A stretch of DNA of 44,811 bases from Streptomyces sp. AP-93 (GTDB lineage: Bacteria; Actinomycetota; Actinomycetes; Streptomycetales; Streptomycetaceae). The DNA lies in NCBI RefSeq assembly GCF_022808175.1, contig NZ_JALGBX010000043.1:1-44811 (forward strand), written 5' to 3'. Both the position numbers and the translations under genes were made by a program. Positions 15,886 to 22,979 of the stretch are shown in pieces (position 1 is the first letter of the stretch; each line of letters starts with the position of its first letter). The notes under the pieces are model-generated. The model did no database searches. It was not told the DNA's origin and saw only the letters and a program-made list of their open reading frames with translations.

Positions 15886-16458
15886 TCAGGCTGTGTATGT
15901 CAGCTCATTGAAGTGCGGATCCAGAGGGATGTATTCGTCGGCTGTGGCGATGAGCTCGCGGCTCGCAGCGTGCTCCCAGCTGCGTACCCGCACCTTGACC
16001 CCTGCTTTTTGGAGGGCCTGGACGGGGCGTACGAGGTCGCTGTCGCCAGAGACCAGCGTCACGATGTCCCCACGTTCCGGGCGCATGTAGCGGATGTCGG
16101 TGAGCATCATCGTGGTCAAGGCACTGTCGACTTGCTTCTCACGGTTGTGCGCGTTGCGACGCAGCAGATCCACCGTGAAGCCCGCGTACTGAGCCGGATG
16201 TTCCCAAACTGCCGTCCCGGGCTCCCCATACGAACCGAAGATGACGGCCTGGCCCTCTGCGCAGGTGGGGGGGAACATCAGCTCGTGCAACGCGCGAAAG
16301 TTGCACCGCCACGACGGATCAGCCATGCGGTGGACCGCGGCCTCGTGAGCGGACGGGGCAAAGCCCCGTCGCGCTGCGGCATATTGCATCCCGGCGACGA
16401 AAACATTAGATCCGTCTACATAGCCAAAACCAACTGGACGAGATTTGCTGTTCGGCAT
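15886..16458 (-). CDS. NYN domain (PIN-like) ribonuclease
   Basis: Encodes 190 aa from ATG 16458. The family is NYN/LabA-type, metal-dependent RNases with a PIN-like fold. Acidic residues expected at the active site are visible: FGYVDGSNVFV (residues about 11-21), KQVDSALTTMMLTDIRYM (about 108-125) and TLVSGDSDLVRPVQALQKAGVKV (about 134-156). The C-terminus (ASRELIATADEYIPLDPHF) is typical. NYN proteins act in RNA turnover or as effectors in defence modules, but no partner gene is obvious here. The upstream region (16470-16560) is unusually AT-rich for this DNA, compatible with a promoter or with foreign origin. Confidence 0.8.
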   Translation of the reverse strand: MPNSKSRPVGFGYVDGSNVFVAGMQYAAARRGFAPSAHEAAVHRMADPSWRCNFRALHELMFPPTCAEGQAVIFGSYGEPGTAVWEHPAQYAGFTVDLLRRNAHNREKQVDSALTTMMLTDIRYMRPERGDIVTLVSGDSDLVRPVQALQKAGVKVRVRSWEHAASRELIATADEYIPLDPHFNELTYTA

Positions 16459-16942
16459 TGTTTCCCCCTAGAACGCAACAAAACTCCTCTCCGCGTAGCG
16501 GAAAAGAGTCTGACTTAACGTTGAAGTATTTTGTTTTTATCCTTGAGCTTGCTGCCCGGAGTGCCGGTCTGTGGTGGTCGGCTGCCCTGAGTGGTCACGA
16601 GGTTAGCGGCTGTCGGCATCCGCCGTGCCATCTTTGTGAAGGTCGGTCAGGAGCGGCGGCGTCCTGACCACACGTCTCACCGAGAGGCGGGTGGCGCCGA
16701 AGGTTGGCCGTGAAGCTCAGCAAAGTCAGCGCTGAGCCTCTCGATGGCCTGGGGAGACGCCTGGGCCTTCTCGGCGGTGGCGACCGCCGTGCGCCTGGCG
16801 CCCGGTCGGCTGCAGGATTCAGCGGGGAAGACCAACCGGACGGCTGCGTGGCTTGCCGCAGCACCATGCCCCCGGTCGTCCCGCCCGGCACTCGAGCATC
16901 ACGGCTCGGGCAAGTCCAGCTCTCTTCGGTGCGGTGATCCGT
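16459..16942. other. Intergenic stretch with an AT-rich promoter-like segment
   Basis: Between the divergent NYN gene and the unknown gene at 16943. Bases 16513-16545 are strikingly T-rich for this DNA and may hold the NYN promoter. A 7-bp inverted repeat, GCTCAGC...GCTGAGC, lies near 16711-16737. No convincing gene was found. Confidence 0.4.
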
Positions 16943-17482
16943 ATGGTTCCCCAGATGGACATGGCCAGCGGTGTTGTCGGCATCGAGTACTCGCACTTCT
17001 ACGTGAGAGAGCAGTTCGATCCCTGGCTGGAGGACACCGACCAGACCCCCGACTTCCATACGGACGAGCCGGTGATCATCACGCCAGGCCAGATCACCAT
17101 CATCAGCCGGGTCCAGTGCCACGACGCCTGGGTGACGCTCATGCTCACCAAGTCCAAGCCCCTCCAGCAGATGGACCCGTGGCAGTTGCTCGGTACGTGG
17201 TCCTACCTGCCGGTTTCCGGGGGCCTGATGGGTGTCTGGGGAGTGACAGGCGGCCCCGCGGCACAGCCAGCGGGCTGGCTTGCGGACGGCGAGGGGTTCA
17301 CCCCGACCTTGCAGCTCGACCCAGCCGTACGCTACGCCGTTCACGTCTACGCCAAGGGCCGGCAGGACTCCCGGGCCAGGTTCGAGGCGGCGATGGCCCG
17401 GGAGGAGTGGGGCGCACATGAAGGGTTCGAGGACTACGTCGTCGCCTTCAACCCCACCGGGCACAGACCGGCCGGGGCATAA
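16943..17482 (+). CDS. Protein of unknown function
   Basis: Encodes 179 aa from ATG 16943; GTG 16934 and ATG 16952 are alternatives. The sequence is soluble and rich in aromatic and acidic residues: IEYSHFYVREQFDPWLEDT near the start, then VIITPGQITIISRVQCHDAW, and a C-terminal half with VRYAVHVYAKGRQDSRARFE and EDYVVAFNP. Alternating hydrophobic stretches suggest a beta-sandwich. No family is recognised. The gene stands alone between the NYN nuclease and a terminator-like palindrome and has normal Streptomyces codon bias. Confidence 0.6.
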   Translation: MVPQMDMASGVVGIEYSHFYVREQFDPWLEDTDQTPDFHTDEPVIITPGQITIISRVQCHDAWVTLMLTKSKPLQQMDPWQLLGTWSYLPVSGGLMGVWGVTGGPAAQPAGWLADGEGFTPTLQLDPAVRYAVHVYAKGRQDSRARFEAAMAREEWGAHEGFEDYVVAFNPTGHRPAGA

Positions 17483-17533
17483 CGAAAACCTGAACTCCGT
17501 GGGCGCGCACGAAGGATGCGGCGGCCGTGCGCT

Positions 17534-17558
17534 GCGCCGTTTCCCATGGAAACGGCGC
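17534..17558. terminator. Perfect hairpin between convergent coding regions
   Basis: GCGCCGTTTCC (17534-17544) and GGAAACGGCGC (17548-17558) form a perfect 11-bp stem with a 3-nt loop. It separates the plus-strand gene ending at 17482 from the minus-strand ketosynthase remnant ending at 17576. Confidence 0.75.
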
Positions 17559-17575
17559 CCCGTTCTGTGGGGCGT

Positions 17576-17755
17576 TCAGGTGGCAGAGCGGAGAGCGAGG
17601 ACGGCGTTGTGCCCGCCGAAGCCGAAGGAGTCGCTGAGAACGATGCCGCCCGGCTGTTCGGGCAGGGGCCGGGGTGTGCCGGTAACGATGTCGAGTCCGA
17701 GGTCGTCGGCGGGGTGGTGGTGATGGCCGACGGTGGGCGGGGCGTCTCCCGGTGG
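17576..17755 (-). pseudogene. C-terminal fragment of a beta-ketoacyl synthase (FabF type)
   Basis: On the minus strand, ending at TGA 17576-17578, the frame reads DAPPTVGHHHHPADDLGLDI, then VTGTPRPLPEQPGG and the diagnostic C-terminal block IVLSDSFGFGGHNAVLALR. This block closes ketosynthases of fatty-acid or polyketide type (the FGFGGHN His/Asn motif). The frame stays open upstream, but the residues before about 17755 no longer resemble a ketosynthase. The active-site Cys domain is absent. It is a leftover tail, perhaps from a lost biosynthetic gene. Confidence 0.7.
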
Positions 17756-17886
17756 CAGGCGTCTGCGCTCGGGCGGGGTCTCCAGGATGCGGAAGCCTCG
17801 GCCCTCCTGCCGATCGAGCAGCCGGCCAGCTCCACCACTGCCTTCAAAACCGGGGGTGCTTCGACGGGAGACGTGCCGTGCACGAC

Positions 17887-17982
17887 GGGGTCATCCCCGC
17901 GTACGCGGAGAGCAGCACGGGTCACCGGCCTTGAAGCTCCCCCAGCCGGGGTCATCCCCGCGTGCGCGGGCGCGGGGAGCAG
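17887..17982 (+). CRISPR. Relic CRISPR, type I-E repeat, one spacer
   Basis: Repeat 1 (17887-17915, 29 nt) begins GGGGTCATCCCCGCGTACGC and ends GGAGAGCAG. After a spacer of exactly 32 nt (17916-17947), repeat 2 (17948-17982) begins GGGGTCATCCCCGCGTGCGC and ends GGGGAGCAG, with an internal 6-nt duplication that makes it 35 nt. The core matches the I-E repeats common in Streptomyces. No further repeats at the expected spacing and no cas genes occur in the window, so this is a degenerate remnant. Confidence 0.75.
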
Positions 17983-18141
17983 ACTGACTGACCTGGCACT
18001 CTGTAGCGGCCACGCCTCGAGCCAGCTGCTGGACTCCGCCAAAGCACCCACGCAGAGACCCCGTCACCACTCTGCAGCAGCATCGAAGGTTCGCGGCGCC
18101 GCCCGTACCGCCCCGGACGACGGGATGTCACCCCGGCGGGA

Positions 18142-18816
18142 TCAGGTGTACTCGGCCCGGGGCCCCGCCAGGCGTTCGGACACGACGGCCAGCCAGGCGC
18201 CCGGCGTGTACGGGGCCGGCGGGTCGACCTCCATGCCCAGCTCGGCCACGCCGACCGCGTAGTCGGCCTCCTCCAGGCCGAGGGCGAGCAGCTCGCGTAC
18301 CTCGCCGACAAGCCGCGCCACGACGGTCGGGGCGGCGGAGCCGGCGTAGTCGAGGACCGCGGCCTCGTGGTCGTCGAACTCGTCGGGCATGTCCTGCGAG
18401 AACCAGCCGCCCAGGAACTGGCCGAGCTCGGGGAACCGCGCGTGCCACTCCCAGTGCGTTTCGGGTACCGCCGACGGGGGCGGGACCCGGCCCTCCTCGA
18501 CGCTGTGCTTGATGTGGTCGGCGGCCAGCAGCAGCCACTCCTGGATCTCGGTCTCGGGCAGGCCGATGTCCGGTACGGGGTAGAACTCGCCGAGACGCTG
18601 GCGCAGTCGGCCGGGCGGGTTCTGGGCGTAGGTGCGCAGCTGCTGCTCGGCGACCGACAGGGCCCAGGGGCGGGTGTGCCAGGTAAGGCGCAGGTAGGCG
18701 GTGAGGGCCTGACCCGGCCGGTCGGGGGTGTCGTCGGCGGCCAGGCCGGCGTACGCGCTGATCACGTGGTCCAGCTCGCCGTAGCGGCGGTCGAACTCCA
18801 GGGGCTTCATGGACAT
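18142..18816 (-). CDS. CdiI-like immunity protein
   Basis: Encodes 224 aa from ATG 18816 (ATG 18810 also possible). The start MSMKPLEFDRRYGELDHVIS, with an AYLRLTWHTRPWAL segment, is familiar from the contact-dependent growth inhibition immunity proteins of Streptomyces. Members bind and neutralise a cognate toxin domain in the cytoplasm. The rest is acidic and helical (EIQEWLLLAADHIKHSVEEG, LDYAGSAAPTVVARLVGEVR), as expected for such a protein. It lies 14 bp downstream of the orphan RNase A-like toxin module, the usual toxin-then-immunity order. Whether it protects against that module or the full toxin at 20.5-22.2 kb is unknown. Confidence 0.7.
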   Translation of the reverse strand: MSMKPLEFDRRYGELDHVISAYAGLAADDTPDRPGQALTAYLRLTWHTRPWALSVAEQQLRTYAQNPPGRLRQRLGEFYPVPDIGLPETEIQEWLLLAADHIKHSVEEGRVPPPSAVPETHWEWHARFPELGQFLGGWFSQDMPDEFDDHEAAVLDYAGSAAPTVVARLVGEVRELLALGLEEADYAVGVAELGMEVDPPAPYTPGAWLAVVSERLAGPRAEYT

Positions 18817-18830
18817 GGGTGGAGTGCCCT

Positions 18831-19130
18831 CTACAGATAGATCGGGAAGGTGGCGTGCACGGCGAAGCCCAGCGGGCTCGTGGGCTCCCGTCGGAGCACC
18901 ACCCGAGCGGCCCGTACGTCCACGGCCCCGCGCCCGGCGAGGGCCATGGCCTGGAGCAGGACGCGGCCGACGGGTTCCTCACGCGAGGGCCACGCGGCTT
19001 CGATGGTCAGGCGCGGGCGGGTGTTCTGGGCGAGCCAGCGGTGGACGGCCTGCTCGTTGCGGGTGACGACCTGCTGGGTGGCCCACTGGGCGGTTTCCCG
19101 GTCGGGGTACGTGGCGGATCTGGTGAGCAC
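18831..19130 (-). CDS. Orphan RNase A-like toxin module, N-terminally truncated
   Basis: Encodes 99 aa from GTG 19130. The sequence (RSATYPDRETAQWATQQVV, QAVHRWLAQN, VGRVLLQAM, VRAARVVLRREPTSPLGF) matches the C-terminal RNase A-like toxin domain of CdiA-type and WXG100-type toxins. The domain normally starts with a GHTxxxHVGKT segment that supplies a catalytic His. That part is absent here, and a stop codon (end of the 19164 gene) lies shortly upstream in the same frame. It is therefore probably an inactive orphan toxin tip, kept as a recombination cassette in front of its immunity gene. Confidence 0.65.
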   Translation of the reverse strand: MLTRSATYPDRETAQWATQQVVTRNEQAVHRWLAQNTRPRLTIEAAWPSREEPVGRVLLQAMALAGRGAVDVRAARVVLRREPTSPLGFAVHATFPIYL

Positions 19131-19163
19131 TGAGCACTCGGCCTTCCGGTCGGCGGGGTCGGG

Positions 19164-19745
19164 TCAGATGGACAGGAAGTTCCAGATCACGGCGACTTCC
19201 TCGTCGTTCACCATGATCAGCCCGGCATCCCAGCCGTAGTGACTGAAGGGGTCAAGACCCCGGACGCCCTGCTCGTAGAAATCGGGCCGGTCGCCCTTCC
19301 AGCCGATGTTGGAATAGAAGCGGGTGGCATCCGGGAAGCGCGAAAGGATCACGCCGGCCCGGCGCTCCATCTGCGGTCTGCGTTCCTCCCAGCCCGGGGT
19401 CTTGCCGACGTCAAGGCCGAGTACTCCGAGGAGGACGACCAACGACCTCACCGAGGACCGGGGAAGCTCCCTCACCCTTGGGCGGAAGCGTTCCGCGTCC
19501 GCAAGGGTCGAAGGCGTCTCCAGCCATGGGAACAGCGGGACTTCGCGCCGCTCCTCCTCGCCCTCGTAGGGGTCGATGGACTCCCACCCCCGAGGATCCC
19601 GCGTCTCCAGACGCATGATCGACCCCACGTCGAGCCACCAATCGTCATGCTCCCGCGGGGAGACGGCGACGAACGTGCAGAGCCACTCGTACAGCTTGAG
19701 TGCATCGCCCCATGCTTCCGCAGTCGATTCTTGCCGCATCAGCAT
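19164..19745 (-). CDS. Probable immunity protein, paralogue B
   Basis: Encodes 193 aa from ATG 19745, with an AGGAA-type site upstream. Closely related to the protein at 19886-20485. Shared blocks include ALKLYEWLCTFVAVSPREHD, MRLETRDPRGWESIDPYEGE, RRAGVILSRFPDATRFYSNI and the C-terminal VNDEEVAVIWNFLSI. The family is not recognised by name. The acidic, cytosolic character and the position directly downstream of a polymorphic toxin suggest an immunity role (inference). The tandem pair probably arose by duplication, since even the DNA around both stop codons is similar. Confidence 0.65.
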   Translation of the reverse strand: MLMRQESTAEAWGDALKLYEWLCTFVAVSPREHDDWWLDVGSIMRLETRDPRGWESIDPYEGEEERREVPLFPWLETPSTLADAERFRPRVRELPRSSVRSLVVLLGVLGLDVGKTPGWEERRPQMERRAGVILSRFPDATRFYSNIGWKGDRPDFYEQGVRGLDPFSHYGWDAGLIMVNDEEVAVIWNFLSI

Positions 19746-19885
19746 CCTGTTCCTGCCGCCGGGTCGAGTCAGGTGGGATCCGAAACACGGACACCCGACG
19801 TCGTTGTCGTTCAGCGCATCCGCCCGGGCTTCAGAGATCAGGGGATCTCGTCAGCCTTCGACCTTCCTGATTCGGCCGGATCGCA

Positions 19886-20485
19886 TCAGGTGGACAGGAA
19901 GTTCCAGAGCACGGCGACTTCCTCGTCGTTCACGGCGATCAGCCCGGCGTCCCAGTCGTACTGGCTGAAGGGGGCGTGGCCCCGGACGGGTTGTTCGTAG
20001 AAGTCCGGTTGGGCGGGCTTCCAGACAAGGTTGGTGTAGAAGCGGGTGGTGCCGGGGAAGCGCGACAGGATCACATCCGCCCGGCGTTCCATCTCCTGCC
20101 TGGAGTCCTCCCAGCCCGGCACGCTGGACAGGTCCCTGCGGTCCGATCCGGCCCCGAGTCGAACGATCAGCGACCTCACCGAGGAACGGGGGATTTCGTC
20201 CACGAGCCGCCGGTAGCGTTCCGCGTCCTCAGGGCTGGAGGGCGTCTCCAGCCAGGGGAACAATGGGTCCTCGATGCGCTCTTCCTCTCCCTCGTAGGGG
20301 TCGATCGACTCCCACCCCCGGGGATCCTGCGTCTCGAGGCGCATGATCGCCCCCACGTCGACCCACCACTCGTCGTGCTCCCGCGGAGAGACGGCGACGA
20401 ACGTACAGAGCCACGTGTAGAGCTTGAGCGCATCCGACCATGCCTCCGCATCGGGCTGGTCATGCTCCATGAATCGTTCCTTCAT
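19886..20485 (-). CDS. Probable immunity protein, paralogue A
   Basis: Encodes up to 199 aa. ATG 20485 overlaps the toxin stop (ATGA). ATG 20470, which has AAGGA 7 nt upstream and aligns better with the paralogue, is equally plausible. The sequence mirrors paralogue B: LCTFVAVSPREHDEWWVDVG, GWESIDPYEGEEER, SSVRSLIVRLG and VNDEEVAVLWNFLST. Its direct coupling to the RNase A-type toxin makes it the best candidate for the toxin's cognate immunity protein (inference from position only). Confidence 0.7.
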   Translation of the reverse strand: MKERFMEHDQPDAEAWSDALKLYTWLCTFVAVSPREHDEWWVDVGAIMRLETQDPRGWESIDPYEGEEERIEDPLFPWLETPSSPEDAERYRRLVDEIPRSSVRSLIVRLGAGSDRRDLSSVPGWEDSRQEMERRADVILSRFPGTTRFYTNLVWKPAQPDFYEQPVRGHAPFSQYDWDAGLIAVNDEEVAVLWNFLST

Positions 20486-22182
20486 TCCGGTGCCGAGGTG
20501 TGAACGACGAACGGCGGGTTCAGGTCCGGGTCGTACTTGAGACGAGTGGTCACTTTAAGAGTGTCTCGGGCGGGCGTGATCGTTCCGGTTACCGGGTCCA
20601 CCGCGATGGTCCGACCGGTCACGGCGAAGCCGGTGAGCGGGCCCTGGCCCGGTACTGAGGCGACGTCTATCTTCAGATCCTTCGCAGGTGGTGGATTCCT
20701 GAGCCAGTCCTGGATCTCCTGCGTGTTCTGCCGGATGTTGTACTGCGTGAACTGCTGCGCCGACTCCAGATCCGGGAATGACGAGGAGGTGAGGATATTG
20801 AACTTGCCGTTCGGTCGCTGCTCGTCCTGAATCCGCTGCAGGAGTTGATCGTCCGTCTTGCCGACGTGCTTGTCGATGGTGTGGGCGCCGTTCAGCCCCT
20901 CGTTCGTCGCCAGGTCCAGCGAGTACATGTACGGGGAGGGGCTCTCCCCGCCGATCTGCCAGCGGTGTTCCTTCTTGAACTCGTTGAGGGACCGGGAGCC
21001 GAAGCCCTGGGCGCGGGCTATCTCCGCCTGGTAGGTCGGGGCGCTGCGGATCGCGATGTCGAGCTCCGGCAGGAGTGCCTTGAGCTTGACCGCCGCGTCC
21101 GTGAACTCCTCGTGGTAGGTCTCGACGACGGCGTTGCAGCCCTCCTTGTCCATGTGGCCGCGGAACATGGACACGATCCGGCCCACGATCCCTCCCACCG
21201 CGAGCTTGGTCAGATTCATCACGCTCAGGTCGGTGAGGTCGGCAGCCGTGGCCTTGGCCGCGTTGATGCCGGCCTGGCTCGTGAACTTGCCGGTCTTCTC
21301 CCCGACGTCGCAGAGGTGTTCCAGGACGCCCGCGATCTCGTCCGCCGTCTCCTTCAGTACGTCGATGATGGGGCGCCGTCCGGACGGCGGGAGGTCTTTG
21401 GTGGTCCGCCACTGGCGGCCCGTCTGGCTGCGGTTCCCCGCCGCGTCCAGCTGCCGGCCCCACGCCGTGGTGCCCCAGATCGTCTGCCCGAAGGTCCGCA
21501 TGGCCGCCTGCCACTCGCCCTTGTCCTTCGGGTTCGTGATCCCGGAGATGGCGTCGTTGAACTCGTCCGAGGCCTTCACGGCCTCGGACGCGAGCGTCCG
21601 CCAGGCCTTGGCCATGTCCCGGACCTCGTCCCCCTTCATGCGCGGGGTGATCTCGTGGACCTTGCCGAGGCGCAGGCCGTGCTCGATGGCGGGCCGGATG
21701 ACGTCCGCGAGAAGGTCGGGGAACTCGCCCAGGACGCCGGAGATCCACCAGGAGTCGACGTCCTCGCCGGTACCCGTCCATTTGACGGGGTTCACGGGTC
21801 CGTAGCGCGGCGGCTTGTTGATGACCACCGGCACGGGTTTGTGGACCGGCGCCGTTCCCTTGCGTCCGCCCGCCTCCCATTCGGCGAGTACGTAGTGGTT
21901 GGCGGTGTGGTTGAGGCCTACGGCGGCGCCGCCGGCACTCACCACGCTGTGGCCCCACGCTTCGAGGAACTTCGCGGCCAGCTCCCCGTAGGCGTCCGCG
22001 AACGCGTCCGCGCCCCGGCCCGCCCCGGCCGACTGGCTGTACTTGTTCAGCACGTCTACGAGGACGGCCGCCCGCTCGCCGTGCGCGAACTGGGCCCCTT
22101 TCACCAGGTCGGCCGCGTGGTGGACGTGCACCGGCTGGACGTCGAAGCCCCCGTTCGCGGTGGGAGGCGGCGGGGTGCCCAT
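20482..22182 (-). CDS. Polymorphic toxin: WXG100-like N-terminus and RNase A-like C-terminus
   Basis: Encodes 566 aa. Residues about 12-100 (DVQPVHVHHAADLVKGAQFA ... FLEAWGHSVVSAGGAAVGLN) form the helical WXG100-like export domain of Streptomyces type VII-secreted toxins. A long helical middle (about 150-400) follows. The C-terminal domain (about 430-566) starts GAHTIDKHVGKTDDQLLQRI and continues SSSFPDLESAQQFTQYNIRQ, WLRNPP, GRTIAVDPVTG and a final VVHTSAPE. This is the pattern of bacterial RNase A-like toxin domains, with His residues at both ends. The predicted role is RNA cleavage in competitor cells after ESX-type export. Its ATG overlaps the stop of the WXG100 gene upstream (TGATG), and the immunity candidate follows with an ATGA overlap. 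Confidence 0.8.
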   Translation of the reverse strand: MGTPPPPTANGGFDVQPVHVHHAADLVKGAQFAHGERAAVLVDVLNKYSQSAGAGRGADAFADAYGELAAKFLEAWGHSVVSAGGAAVGLNHTANHYVLAEWEAGGRKGTAPVHKPVPVVINKPPRYGPVNPVKWTGTGEDVDSWWISGVLGEFPDLLADVIRPAIEHGLRLGKVHEITPRMKGDEVRDMAKAWRTLASEAVKASDEFNDAISGITNPKDKGEWQAAMRTFGQTIWGTTAWGRQLDAAGNRSQTGRQWRTTKDLPPSGRRPIIDVLKETADEIAGVLEHLCDVGEKTGKFTSQAGINAAKATAADLTDLSVMNLTKLAVGGIVGRIVSMFRGHMDKEGCNAVVETYHEEFTDAAVKLKALLPELDIAIRSAPTYQAEIARAQGFGSRSLNEFKKEHRWQIGGESPSPYMYSLDLATNEGLNGAHTIDKHVGKTDDQLLQRIQDEQRPNGKFNILTSSSFPDLESAQQFTQYNIRQNTQEIQDWLRNPPPAKDLKIDVASVPGQGPLTGFAVTGRTIAVDPVTGTITPARDTLKVTTRLKYDPDLNPPFVVHTSAPE

Positions 22183-22487
22183 CAGGCGGCCCCCCAGCCG
22201 CGCAGCACGGCCCGGTGGGCGGAGGCGTAGGCGAGGTGGCCGTTGACGACGATGTCGTGCAGCCAGGCCTGGGTGGCCTGGAGGTCCTGGGCGGAGCGGT
22301 CCCAGATGTCGAGCTGGTCGACAAAGGCCTGCCGCGCCTCACCGTCCCAGGCCAGAACGGCCTTCTCGACGCGCCGGTAGAGCGCGTCGAGCTGTTCGTT
22401 GAGCGTCTTGAGGATCTCCTCGAGGTCCCCGGCGGCGCGCTGGAGCGTCGCGAAGTCGACCGATATGGAGTCGTCGCTCGACGACAT
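22182..22487 (-). CDS. WXG100-family protein
   Basis: Encodes 101 aa from ATG 22487, the normal WXG100 length. The W-x-G turn appears as AWDGEARQAF (residues about 46-55) between two amphipathic helices (LQRAAGDLEEILKTLNEQLD and VDQLDIWDRSAQDLQATQAW). Such proteins form helical-hairpin dimers and accompany toxins through type VII secretion. It overlaps the toxin start by 1 bp, so the two are translationally coupled. A GGGGGAGGGG-type site lies upstream. Confidence 0.8.
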   Translation of the reverse strand: MSSSDDSISVDFATLQRAAGDLEEILKTLNEQLDALYRRVEKAVLAWDGEARQAFVDQLDIWDRSAQDLQATQAWLHDIVVNGHLAYASAHRAVLRGWGAA

Positions 22488-22531
22488 GAATCCCCCTCCC
22501 CCTGGTGTGGTGGTGTGGCTGTGGCCTTGTC

Positions 22532-22979
22532 CTACAGGTCGTTCAGGCGGCTGCCCGGTCCCGTCTGCGGCGCGGGCACGGCGGCGGGCGTGGAGAGCTC
22601 GTCGGTCTCCGCCTGGATGTCCGCCTCGGACCGGACGCGCCTGAAGCCGTCCAGGATCTCGAGCTCCTGCGCCGTGAACCCGCCCTTGCTCAGGCGGACG
22701 GCGCTGGCGAGGAGCTTCATGGTCTGACGGATGCGGGCGGCGTCCTCGGCAGCGGCTCGGTGCTTGGCCCGGTACGCCTCCGAGGCCGGTCCGTGCCAGC
22801 CGGCTTCGATCCCGTCCACGATCTCGTCCATGCGCAGGAGCTGCTTCTTCAGCACTTCCTGCATCGTGTCGAGGTCGCCCGCGAGCGTTCTTGAGCTTGT
22901 CGCCCTGGACGGCGAGATCCGCCGCCCCGGCGACATCGGCCGTACCGCCCGAACCCGGAGCGTCAGAAGCTGCATTCAT
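22532..22979 (-). pseudogene. WXG100-like protein with a frameshift near residue 31
   Basis: ATG 22979, preceded by a GGGGGAGGGG site, starts MNAASDAPGSGGTADVAGAA and reaches DLAVQGDKLKN. The coding pattern then changes frame near 22885-22890 and goes on as LAGDLDTMQEVLKKQLLRMD, IEAGWHGPASEAYR (the W-x-G turn) and a C-terminal tail ending PGSRLNDL. Removing one base, or adding two, at AACGCTC restores a single frame of about 149 aa. This may be a true mutation or a sequence error. If real, the first gene of the toxin operon is broken. It lies about 45 bp before the next WXG100 gene. Confidence 0.65.

Noticed and set aside
15734..17558. The two GTTTCC...GGAAAC palindromes as attachment sites of an integrated island
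   Set aside because: Each sits exactly between two convergent coding regions, and no integrase is present between them. Terminators explain both more simply.
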